Both the position numbers and the translations under genes were made by a program. The notes under the pieces were generated by a model that saw only the letters and a program-made list of their open reading frames with translations, did no database searches and was not told the origin of the DNA. A stretch of 64,000 nt of DNA from Spirosoma panaciterrae DSM 21099 (GTDB lineage Bacteria > Bacteroidota > Bacteroidia > Cytophagales > Spirosomataceae). The stretch covers positions 1-64,000 of the forward strand of contig NZ_KB893177.1 in the NCBI RefSeq assembly GCF_000374025.1. The letters are read 5' to 3'. Shown here in pieces: positions 1 to 6,511 of the stretch (position 1 is its first letter; every line of letters starts with the position of its first letter).

Positions 1-1
1 G

Positions 2-247
2 AAAGGTAAGGGGCATATCTGTAAGTTGGGCAACAGCCGAATTCGTCAGTTGTTGTACATGGCCAGTATGCAGGCCAAGAAAACCAATCCGGCCTGTGCT
101 GCTTTGTATGATCGGTTGGTGGGGGCAGGTAAGCCCAAGCTGGTGGCTTTGATAGCGGTGGCGCATAAGTTAGTTCGTCAGTGTTTTGCCGTAGCCCGAA
201 GTGGGGTAAACTTTGATCAAAAACTAGCCTTACCTCTTGTTTCGTAA
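2..247 (+). mobile_element. IS110-family transposase, C-terminal fragment
   Basis: The reading frame is open from the window edge to a TAA at 245-247, giving about 81 residues, so the gene starts to the left of the window. The motif GHICKLGNSRIRQLLYMAS, followed by NP, a YDRL motif and GKPK, matches the end of the Transposase_20 domain of IS110/IS1111 DEDD recombinases (family pattern GHISKRGNRRLR). The RuvC-like DEDD half and the catalytic serine would lie upstream and cannot be judged. These enzymes recombine DNA using a structured bridge RNA encoded in the element's ends. An internal TTG at 26 is not a credible start because the domain reads through it. Whether the element is intact is unknown from this window. 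Confidence 0.85.
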
Positions 248-260
248 CACAGTTCATCCC

Positions 261-317
261 GACGCAGGAGGAATCTCAACGTTACTTATTAGTCAAGCTT
301 GAGATTCCTCCTGCGTC
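261..317. repeat. 19-bp perfect inverted repeat beside IS110 end
   Basis: Arms 261-279 and 299-317 are perfect reverse complements of 19 bp (gacgcaggaggaatctcaa and its complement) with a 19-nt spacer. Imperfect pairing extends further outwards. There is no T-run on either strand, so it is not a standard terminator. It lies just 3' of the IS110 transposase and looks like a dispersed REP-type palindrome. Confidence 0.75.
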
Positions 318-427
318 GGAATGACAAAAAAGAGCCGGACATTTTCTAAAAGGAACATTTAAACAGGCTCCTCGTTAATCCGAAACGTCGGCCCGGCTGT
401 AAATCCTGTCGAAAAGTTCATTATACC

Positions 428-435
428 TATCTTTG
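428..435 (+). promoter_or_regulatory. Possible -7 box before MFS gene
   Basis: TATCTTTG fits the Bacteroidota -7 consensus TAnnTTTG and ends only 4 nt before the ATG at 439. If used, the transcript would be leaderless or nearly so. No TTG is seen 17-23 nt upstream, which weakens the call. Confidence 0.3.
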
Positions 436-438
436 AGG

Positions 439-1620
439 ATGCTTCCTTCCTCAAAGACCAATACCAATCTTCAACTAATCGTTGTGGTATTTGCCCAGTT
501 TGCGGGCACCTCGCTCTGGTTTGCCGGAAACGCCATCCTGCCGGAACTGCAAGCACTCCTGAAAACAACCGAGTTCACGAGCTGGATAACCTCAGCGGTA
601 CAGATCGGCTTTATTGCCGGAACGCTCCTTTACGCGCTGTTAGCCATCCCCGATCGGTTTCGGGCCACGCAGGTCTTTCTGGTTTCGGTTATGCTGGCGG
701 CAACGGTCAATGTACTGTGGCTGTTTCTGCCGATACACCCCGCAACGATCCTGGCAAGCCGCTTTCTGACGGGTTTCTTTCTGGCGGGTGTTTATCCGGT
801 GGGCATGAAAATAGCGGCTGACCGATTTAAGCCCATACTCGGCAAAGCCATGGGTTTTCTGGTTGGGGCGCTGGTAGTCGGAACGGCCTTTCCGCATTTG
901 ATTCGAGGGTTAGGAACCAGTCTACCCTATCGTAGTCTGATGCTATCCGTAAGTTCGCTGGCCCTGGTTGGGGGGCTTTTACTGATTTTCCTGGTACCCG
1001 TCAGCCCCATTCCATCAACAAAAACCCGATTCCGGTTTCAGGCCCTGCACGCATTATTTCAACCCTCTGCCTTTCGCCCGGCCATGCTTGGGTATTTTGG
1101 GCATATGTGGGAAATATACACGCTTTGGGCTTTTCTACCAGCTCTCATCAGCTACTACCAACAGCACCATCCCGATACTCCAGTAGCCACTTCGCTTTGG
1201 GCCTTTGGCGCCATTGGTGCCGGAGCCTTAGGCTGCATTGGCGGGGGGTATCTTGCCTTGCGGATGGGTAGTGCCCGTGTAGCCCGGGCACTATTGGTTG
1301 CCTCTGGCTTGTGCATTATCCTGCTGCCATTCCTATTGAAGACTTCGGTAGCCGTATTCGGTATTTTCCTACTGGTATGGGGAAGTTCTGTAGCCGGTGA
1401 TTCGCCCCAATTTTCAACCCTTGTGGCTAGTCATGCTGCCGTCGAAAACCGGGGTAGTATCCTCACACTGGTCACCTGCATAGGTTTTCTGATCACGGTC
1501 ATCTCGATTCAGTTGATGGCCTGGCTGGTTACACAGATCGGTTTATCTGGCTGGTTATTTTATATCCTGCTCCCCGGCCCCATTCTGGGCGTACTGGCGA
1601 TGCGGAGTGAACGGTCATAA
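439..1620 (+). CDS. MFS transporter
   Basis: A 393-aa integral membrane protein with about 12 hydrophobic segments, the usual size for the major facilitator superfamily. The first helix contains FAGTSLWFAGNAILPEL, typical of the MFS_1 drug/sugar-type group, and a second half starts near residue 205 after a basic loop. It would sit in the inner membrane and move a small solute by proton coupling; the substrate cannot be inferred. The ATG at 439 is preferred to the TTG at 433 because the TTG lies inside a likely -7 box. It is followed after 87 bp by ccmC on the same strand, but shared function is not evident. Confidence 0.85.
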   Translation: MLPSSKTNTNLQLIVVVFAQFAGTSLWFAGNAILPELQALLKTTEFTSWITSAVQIGFIAGTLLYALLAIPDRFRATQVFLVSVMLAATVNVLWLFLPIHPATILASRFLTGFFLAGVYPVGMKIAADRFKPILGKAMGFLVGALVVGTAFPHLIRGLGTSLPYRSLMLSVSSLALVGGLLLIFLVPVSPIPSTKTRFRFQALHALFQPSAFRPAMLGYFGHMWEIYTLWAFLPALISYYQQHHPDTPVATSLWAFGAIGAGALGCIGGGYLALRMGSARVARALLVASGLCIILLPFLLKTSVAVFGIFLLVWGSSVAGDSPQFSTLVASHAAVENRGSILTLVTCIGFLITVISIQLMAWLVTQIGLSGWLFYILLPGPILGVLAMRSERS

Positions 1621-1707
1621 AAGCTATCTGATTCCGTCAGGTATGGTATAACTTACCGATCCAAAGCTTCTTAACACGGAATACCCATTTCTAAAATTGC
1701 GCTGTTT

Positions 1708-2430
1708 ATGCTGAAACACTGGTGGAAAGCCCTTACTGTTCTCATTCTGGCTTATGTTTTTATTGCAGGTCTAATGAGTCCTGTTCCTAAGTTGCCCATT
1801 TTGCACGAAGCCATCCGCAACACATTCTTCCACCCTCCTCTCTGGATTGCCATGATGACCATGCTGCTAGGGTCAGCCATTTTCTCGGTTCGCTACCTGA
1901 GAAAAGGAAAGCTGGACGACGATCTGGTGTCGGTTGAGCTGGCTAACACAGCCTTGCTATTCGGGGTGCTCGGCTGTATTACCGGATCGGTATGGGCTTA
2001 CTTTGCCTGGGGCGATCTGTGGCCCAATGACCCTAAAACCAATGGAGTAGCCGTCGGCATGCTTCTGTATCTGGCCTATTTTGTATTGCGGGGATCTGTG
2101 GATGATGAGGTCCGCCGGGCCAGAATATCTTCGGTGTACAACATCTTCGCGTTTGCCGTTTTCATTCCCTTGATTCTTATTCTACCGCGATTAACGGATT
2201 CCTTACATCCTGGTAATGGTGGCAATCCTGGCTTCAACCAGTATGATGCCGACAACTCCATCAAACGCATCATCCGACCCGCTTTTGTTGGTTTTACGCT
2301 GTTAGGCTTTTGGATCACCCAACTCCGGGTGCGCCTGCGACGGGTAGAAAGCCAATTAGATGAGCAGCAGGAACTGGAAAAATCGGTCAGCAAGCGCTCA
2401 GCCAACATGCAAAACCTTACCAATCCATAA
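1708..2430 (+). CDS. ccmC: Cytochrome c maturation protein CcmC-like
   Basis: A 240-aa protein with six predicted membrane helices. After the HPPLW motif near residue 44 it carries a tryptophan-rich WWD-type signature, VWAYFAWGDLWPNDPK at about residues 95-110, the heme-handling motif of the CcmC/CcsA (cytochrome c assembly) family. CcmC binds heme on the periplasmic side and passes it to CcmE for attachment to apocytochromes c. The next gene encodes a CcmD-like peptide 11 bp downstream, a standard pairing. Other ccm genes are not in the window, so they must be elsewhere. The products would serve the c-type hemes of the cbb3 oxidase encoded a few kilobases away; that link is inference. Confidence 0.85.
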   Translation: MLKHWWKALTVLILAYVFIAGLMSPVPKLPILHEAIRNTFFHPPLWIAMMTMLLGSAIFSVRYLRKGKLDDDLVSVELANTALLFGVLGCITGSVWAYFAWGDLWPNDPKTNGVAVGMLLYLAYFVLRGSVDDEVRRARISSVYNIFAFAVFIPLILILPRLTDSLHPGNGGNPGFNQYDADNSIKRIIRPAFVGFTLLGFWITQLRVRLRRVESQLDEQQELEKSVSKRSANMQNLTNP

Positions 2431-2441
2431 GCGAGTGTACC

Positions 2442-2588
2442 ATGAATCAGTTAGCAGAAATCTTAAGACAGGATGGCAAAATTTGGGTAGTTGTGGCCGT
2501 GATTGGGGTCGTCTTAGCAGGCTGGTTATTCTATCTACTCCGAATTGGCAGCCGCGTAAACAAAGTCAAACGAAGGGTTATTGAGTGA
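2442..2588 (+). CDS. ccmD: CcmD-like small membrane protein
   Basis: A 48-aa reading frame, starting ATG at 2442 and ending TGA at 2586-2588. It has a short polar N-terminus, one transmembrane helix (WVVVAVIGVVLAGWLFYLL) and a basic tail rich in Lys and Arg, which is the CcmD pattern: in other bacteria CcmD holds CcmC-CcmE-heme and the CcmAB exporter together. The position directly after ccmC supports the assignment more than the sequence does, because CcmD is poorly conserved. Confidence 0.75.
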   Translation: MNQLAEILRQDGKIWVVVAVIGVVLAGWLFYLLRIGSRVNKVKRRVIE

Positions 2589-2625
2589 ACCTGTTAAAAG
2601 GCATCTAAAAATCCCTCCTCAAACC

Positions 2626-3384
2626 TCACCTTCCCAGCCAGTCTTTAAAATCAGCGATTCGGCTTAGGCTCACCAACACTTCCTGGCGGGAAGCTGGTCG
2701 AAGATCGACTTTTAACTTCCCGGCGGAGTACACATGAATGGTCTGAATGGCTGTTCGGGCCACCAGAAACTGTCGGTTTACCCGAAAAAACTGCGACGGG
2801 TTCAGCATCCCCGTCAGTTGGTCAAGGCTGTACTCAAGCGGAAGTAACTGACCTTCTTTAGTGGTCAGAAAGGTGGCTTTTTCCTCGGAGAAAAAATAGG
2901 CTATCTCGCCTGTTTCAATACTTCGGATTTTGGTGCCGATGCTGATCATAAACCGCTCCTTAAACGGCGACTCCCGAAACTGCTGCACTACCTGAAGCAG
3001 TTTGGTCAGGTCGGGGGTGGACGCTACACCGCGCAGGGTTTTGAATTTGTCGAGGGCGTTGACCAGTTCGTCGTAATCGACGGGTTTCAGCAAATAGTCG
3101 ATGCTGTTGACCTTAAACGCCTTGATCATGTACTCATCGTAGGCCGTCGTAAAAATGATGGGTACCGTCAACTGGATTTGCTCGAAAATACTGAACGCCA
3201 ATCCATCTTCCAGGTGAATATCCATCAGAATCAAATCGGGTACGGAATGTTGGCTAAGCCAGGCGACTGACTCATTCACCGAGGGCAGTTGAGCCAGCAC
3301 CTGGGTGGCTGGGTCGTACTTTTTAAGCATTCGCTCCAACTGCCGGGCCGAGCGGTCTTCGTCTTCGATAATGATTACGTTCAT
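2626..3384 (-). CDS. LytTR-family response regulator
   Basis: A 252-aa two-domain regulator. The receiver domain fills residues 1-120, with the acidic cluster IEDED at 6-10, phosphoacceptor D55 in LILMDIHLEDG and the conserved Lys in YLLKPVD. The C-terminal half (about 145-250) is a LytTR DNA-binding domain, with the FFRVNRQFLVA strand typical of it. It is expected to be phosphorylated by the histidine kinase encoded 63 bp upstream in the same orientation and to regulate transcription. Genes of this pair in Bacteroidota often have unknown targets, and none can be named here. Confidence 0.92.
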   Translation of the reverse strand: MNVIIIEDEDRSARQLERMLKKYDPATQVLAQLPSVNESVAWLSQHSVPDLILMDIHLEDGLAFSIFEQIQLTVPIIFTTAYDEYMIKAFKVNSIDYLLKPVDYDELVNALDKFKTLRGVASTPDLTKLLQVVQQFRESPFKERFMISIGTKIRSIETGEIAYFFSEEKATFLTTKEGQLLPLEYSLDQLTGMLNPSQFFRVNRQFLVARTAIQTIHVYSAGKLKVDLRPASRQEVLVSLSRIADFKDWLGR

Positions 3385-3396
3385 GTTTAAAGAGTG

Positions 3397-3449
3397 AAAG
3401 AGCGAAAGAGTGAAACCCAGCTCGTCGCTCTTTCACTCTTTCGCTCTTT
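3397..3449. repeat. 19-bp perfect inverted repeat between kinase and regulator
   Basis: Arms 3397-3415 and 3431-3449 (aaagagcgaaagagtgaaa and its complement) pair perfectly around a 15-nt spacer. The outer arm overlaps the TAA stop of the kinase gene (3448-3450), and the regulator starts at 3384. It has no T-run on the minus strand, so it may tune the kinase/regulator ratio rather than end transcription. Confidence 0.75.
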
Positions 3450-4557
3450 ACGTTAAAAGTGGGATTTTGACAACAAACTGGCCCTGCTCCTCTCCGCACC
3501 AAACAGGTCGGTCGGTTAGGAGCGAATACCGATTGGTGATATTAGAAAGGCCAATACCCGTCGACGGTTCGGGCTGGTCGCGGGCCTGAATGGGGTTTTC
3601 GACCAGCAGCCAATCCTGTTCGACATAGATACGTACTTTAAGCTTTTCACGCTGCGACATCCGGTTGTGCTTTACGGCGTTTTCGACCAGTAGCTGCAAC
3701 GTGAGCGGAGCGATTCGATACTGGAGTTGAGCCGCTTGAGGAACATCGATCAGGACATCGAATTTGTTCTCGAATCGGATTTTGAGCAGAAACGTATAGG
3801 CCTGGATGAAATCAAGTTCGGTAGACAACGGCACTAAATCCTGATCACGCTGCTCCAGAATATACCGATACGCTTTGGATAACCGCTTGATAAACTGCTC
3901 CGACAGGTCGACATCTTCATGAATCAACGACGTCAGAATACTCAGACTATTGAACAGGAAGTGTGGGCTTAACTGGCTCTTCAAAGCGCCAAATTGACTC
4001 AATAGCGCTTCTTTTTCCAGTTTCTCTGCCTTTAGCTGAACATCTTTCAATTGCCGATAGGATCGTTCGCTGATGGTTAGATAAAAGGCTGTGAGCATAA
4101 TGACGATAGAAAAGACATTGTTAGCCCGGCCAATGTAGGCCATCATCATAGGTGGAAAAGGAGAAGGACCACGGCTAGGTAACAACGACGGCCAAATCTG
4201 CTTGACAACATGGATCGCTCCGAATAAAAGCACGGGGAGCACTTTCGTGAACAGGAGAGCTAATGAGAACGAAATAAGGAAGGTCAGCAGAATTGACCGC
4301 CAGTTGAACTGCATCAGAATATCGCTACTAAACCGATTCGATAGCTGCCGCTGGCACCAGTCGGTCGCGCTAATCCAGAGGTAATACAATCCCAGATTGA
4401 TGATACTGATCAGGATAAAGAACGGTATCGAATGAATCAGAACCGTTGTATTTCGGGCTGATTCGGGCAAATTGACGTAAAGCAGCAAGGGCGAAAAAAG
4501 CACCAGCAGTCGAATGGCCAGCTGCCACTTCTGTGTCGATGTAAGCCGATTATCCAT
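3448..4557 (-). CDS. LytS-like sensor histidine kinase
   Basis: A 369-aa inner-membrane kinase. Four hydrophobic segments lie in residues 15-165, followed by a short coiled coil (about 165-190) and the His_kinase domain, with QLSPHFLFNSLSIL containing phosphoacceptor H199. The ATPase part has NAVKHN (N box) and STGIGLSNI (G box). It lacks a recognisable sensor domain other than the membrane part. The cognate LytTR regulator follows directly, so the two form a YehU/YehT-like system. Signal unknown. Confidence 0.92.
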   Translation of the reverse strand: MDNRLTSTQKWQLAIRLLVLFSPLLLYVNLPESARNTTVLIHSIPFFILISIINLGLYYLWISATDWCQRQLSNRFSSDILMQFNWRSILLTFLISFSLALLFTKVLPVLLFGAIHVVKQIWPSLLPSRGPSPFPPMMMAYIGRANNVFSIVIMLTAFYLTISERSYRQLKDVQLKAEKLEKEALLSQFGALKSQLSPHFLFNSLSILTSLIHEDVDLSEQFIKRLSKAYRYILEQRDQDLVPLSTELDFIQAYTFLLKIRFENKFDVLIDVPQAAQLQYRIAPLTLQLLVENAVKHNRMSQREKLKVRIYVEQDWLLVENPIQARDQPEPSTGIGLSNITNRYSLLTDRPVWCGEEQGQFVVKIPLLT

Positions 4558-4643
4558 AAATAGACGAAGCGTACAATAGGAAAAAACTAATGGTAACCCT
4601 CAGTTAAACAGGCATCTCCTACCATTTAGGGATTATCTAAAAC

Positions 4644-4676
4644 TACAAAAACCGGCTTTCTTGACCGGTTTTTGTA
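4644..4676 (-). terminator. Rho-independent terminator
   Basis: Arms tacaaaaaccgg (4644-4655) and its complement (4665-4676) form a 12-bp stem with a 9-nt loop. On the minus strand the stem ends in a T-rich stretch, placing it just after the stop of the secreted-protein gene at 4694. Confidence 0.75.
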
Positions 4677-4693
4677 TAGTATAGCCTAATGAA

Positions 4694-5047
4694 TTAGGAT
4701 TCGAGCATGACGAACGTTTCGGCCGGGCGTTCCTGAACCACGAAGGTTTTCACCGTACTTTGGTCGCCCACCTTAACGGCAATCTGGTACGTACCAACAC
4801 CTAACTCATTGATATTAAATTTCTGGTTGATTCCCTGGCGTAAATCGACCGAGGACGTATAGAGCAAATGACCTTCCCGATCCTGTAGGGCTATGGTCGC
4901 TTTGGCGGCTTCGGGGGCTACAATCAGTTTAACCTTGTTATCGGCCGTCAGCGTTATGGCCGTAGCAGGTGCCTGGTTGGTAGTTGTTTTGGCGAACGAT
5001 GCAGAACCGGCTACCAGTCCCAGCATCAGAATGAATAATTTTTTCAT
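4694..5047 (-). CDS. Small secreted protein of unknown function
   Basis: A 117-aa protein with a clear signal peptide: MKKLF, then the hydrophobic stretch ILMLGLVAGSASFA and probable cleavage after SFA. The ATG at 5047 is chosen because it puts the signal peptide at the N-terminus; the frame is open further upstream. The mature part is about 95 residues of alternating beta-strand character (VKLIVAPEAAKATIALQD, GVGTYQIAVKVG), suggesting a single Ig-like or DUF3244-type sandwich. No catalytic motif is seen. Expected location is the periplasm or outside the cell. Confidence 0.7.
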   Translation of the reverse strand: MKKLFILMLGLVAGSASFAKTTTNQAPATAITLTADNKVKLIVAPEAAKATIALQDREGHLLYTSSVDLRQGINQKFNINELGVGTYQIAVKVGDQSTVKTFVVQERPAETFVMLES

Positions 5048-5203
5048 GGTCTGTTCTCGATTTGTTTTTGTTTGATGAACCAAAGTTGCATCCCGTTGAA
5101 CAGGCCCGAAAATCAAAGACGACGAACGCTGGGAAAAGCCGGAAGAACGTGGCTTTCAGCCGGATGAGTACGCACCAACAGGTAGCCATCTACTCTTAAA
5201 CGG

Positions 5204-5256
5204 CAAAGACGCGAGAGACAATGCCTTATAAATTAGCGCATTGCTTCGCGTCTTTG
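5204..5256. repeat. Imperfect inverted repeat
   Basis: caaagacgcga at 5204-5214 and caatg at 5219-5223 pair with 5239-5256, with a small bulge and a loop of about 15 nt. It lies between the secreted-protein gene and the end of the desaturase gene and may help end the desaturase transcript. Confidence 0.55.
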
Positions 5257-5279
5257 ACATTTCACACCCATATATACTA

Positions 5280-6029
5280 TCACATATAAGCTTCGTCGCG
5301 GCCGAATCGCAGCTTGATTACGTGCAGGGCATTCAGCAATTTCAGCAGTGGATAAGCTGGGTCGAACTCATGCCAGCGGAAACCACCGAAGTTGGCCCGG
5401 CCACCGTATTTATGGTGATTGTTATGATACGACTCGCCCATCATCAGAAAATCGAAGGGAAGCAGGTTTTTAGCTGTATCGTTTACCTCGAAATTGGTGT
5501 AGCCATACCGATGCGCATACCAGTTGATGATCGCGCCATGAACTGGCCCCATCAGGAAATGGAACGGCAGAAGCAGAAAAAACCAGGGCGAAGAAGCAAA
5601 CTGGATATAAAACAAGGTATAGGCCGTTCCCCAGGCCAGCCGAACCGGCCAGCGATCGCCAAACCACTCCATCCACGGCCAGTTGGGAACACCTTTCTTA
5701 TACTTGGCCGGAATATGGTCGCGGTTATTCAGAATGTCATTATAGTAGATCCGGGTTTTCCACATCATATCGAACAGATTTTTGGAAAACTCGGGTGAAT
5801 GTGGGTCCTGCTCGGTATCAGCATGAGCGTGGTGCAGCCGGTGCATAATCCCATAGGCGCGTGGGCTCAGAAACGACGAGCCCTGGGCCACAAACGTTAC
5901 GACGTAGAAAAACTTCTCCCAGCCTTTACTCATCGTAAACATCTGGTGGGCGGCATAGCGGTGAAGAAAAAAGGTCTGCATCAGTACCGATAGGTACCAG
6001 TGCGCCAGAAAGAAAGCGAGGATGATCAT
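5280..6029 (-). CDS. Acyl-CoA/fatty acid desaturase
   Basis: A 249-aa membrane di-iron enzyme. All three histidine boxes are present: HRYAAH near residue 24, HRLHHAH near 63 and HNNHH near 205, with about four hydrophobic segments between them. This is the layout of stearoyl-CoA-type (delta-9) desaturases, which insert a double bond into a saturated acyl chain using O2 and electrons from a ferredoxin or cytochrome. It is shorter at the N-terminus than many family members. It is transcribed away from the cbb3 operon and is separated from it by a 288-bp region holding a large inverted repeat and two palindromes. Confidence 0.92.
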   Translation of the reverse strand: MIILAFFLAHWYLSVLMQTFFLHRYAAHQMFTMSKGWEKFFYVVTFVAQGSSFLSPRAYGIMHRLHHAHADTEQDPHSPEFSKNLFDMMWKTRIYYNDILNNRDHIPAKYKKGVPNWPWMEWFGDRWPVRLAWGTAYTLFYIQFASSPWFFLLLPFHFLMGPVHGAIINWYAHRYGYTNFEVNDTAKNLLPFDFLMMGESYHNNHHKYGGRANFGGFRWHEFDPAYPLLKLLNALHVIKLRFGRDEAYM

Positions 6030-6039
6030 ATACGATTGT

Positions 6040-6130
6040 GTAGCGCGGACCTCTGGTCCGCATAGCCAACTATCTGAGGATAGCTTGTAACGACAGAATT
6101 ATAGCTATGCGGACCAGAAGTCCGCGCTAC
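6040..6130. repeat. 27-bp inverted repeat (26/27) with nested palindromes
   Basis: Arms 6040-6066 and 6104-6130 are complementary at 26 of 27 positions and are separated by 37 nt. Each arm contains its own smaller palindrome (gcggacc...ggtccgc), so it can fold as one long stem or two short ones. It lies between divergent promoters and has no T-run. Confidence 0.75.
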
Positions 6131-6181
6131 GTAATGACAAGATGTTTCTGCAAAGTTGCCCTTTGCCATCTCCCTCCTACC

Positions 6182-6216
6182 TGACGCTCGTCAACTTATT
6201 ATCTGACGTTTGTCAG
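6182..6216 (+). promoter_or_regulatory. Tandem TGAC-N4-GTCA palindromes before cbb3 operon
   Basis: TGACGCTCGTCA at 6182-6193 and CTGACGTTTGTCAG at 6203-6216 share the two-fold form TGAC-N4-GTCA, with centres 22 bp apart (about two helical turns). A third half-site, cctgacgaa, follows at 6251-6259. The geometry equals that of Crp/Fnr-superfamily operators (TTGAT-N4-ATCAA in E. coli Fnr). The sites lie about 100-135 bp before ccoS, where an oxygen or NO regulator of the oxidase operon would be expected. The regulator is not identified. Confidence 0.5.
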
Positions 6217-6317
6217 CTCATTACCTGGCCGGGCCAAAATCAGTCTCCGACCTGACGAAACTCATAATTCGCGGAGGCAAACCATCTCAATTTTGAGCCA
6301 GCAAAATCGATACGGTG

Positions 6318-6494
6318 ATGAGCATTATCTTCTTCATGATTGGTGTCAGCCTGATGATGGCACTGGGTTTTCTGGGCGCCTTTTTCTGGTCGATGCGGAC
6401 CGGGCAGCAGGATGATCTGTACACCCCCTCGATTCGGATGCTCCTGGAAGACGACGCACCGGATACTGCTGAACCTCAATCACACGCAAAGTAA
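6318..6494 (+). CDS. ccoS: cbb3 oxidase assembly protein CcoS
   Basis: A 58-aa protein running from ATG 6318 to TAA 6492-6494, 17 bp before ccoNO. One transmembrane helix near the N-terminus is followed by the diagnostic stretch GAFFWSMRTGQQDDLYTP, matching the CcoS pattern (FLGAFxWaxxxGQfDDlxtP). CcoS is needed to insert heme and copper cofactors into CcoN. In most species it follows the copper ATPase gene ccoI; no ccoI is present here. It opens the oxidase operon. Confidence 0.9.
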   Translation: MSIIFFMIGVSLMMALGFLGAFFWSMRTGQQDDLYTPSIRMLLEDDAPDTAEPQSHAK

Positions 6495-6511
6495 CCCCTA
6501 TCTCGTTCATT

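Noticed and set aside
2360..2584. 74-aa open frame overlapping ccmC and ccmD
   Set aside because: It is out of frame with both; the 48-aa CcmD-like frame at 2442 explains the region better.
5241..5798. 185-aa open frame on the plus strand
   Set aside because: Antisense to the desaturase gene, whose histidine boxes are clear.
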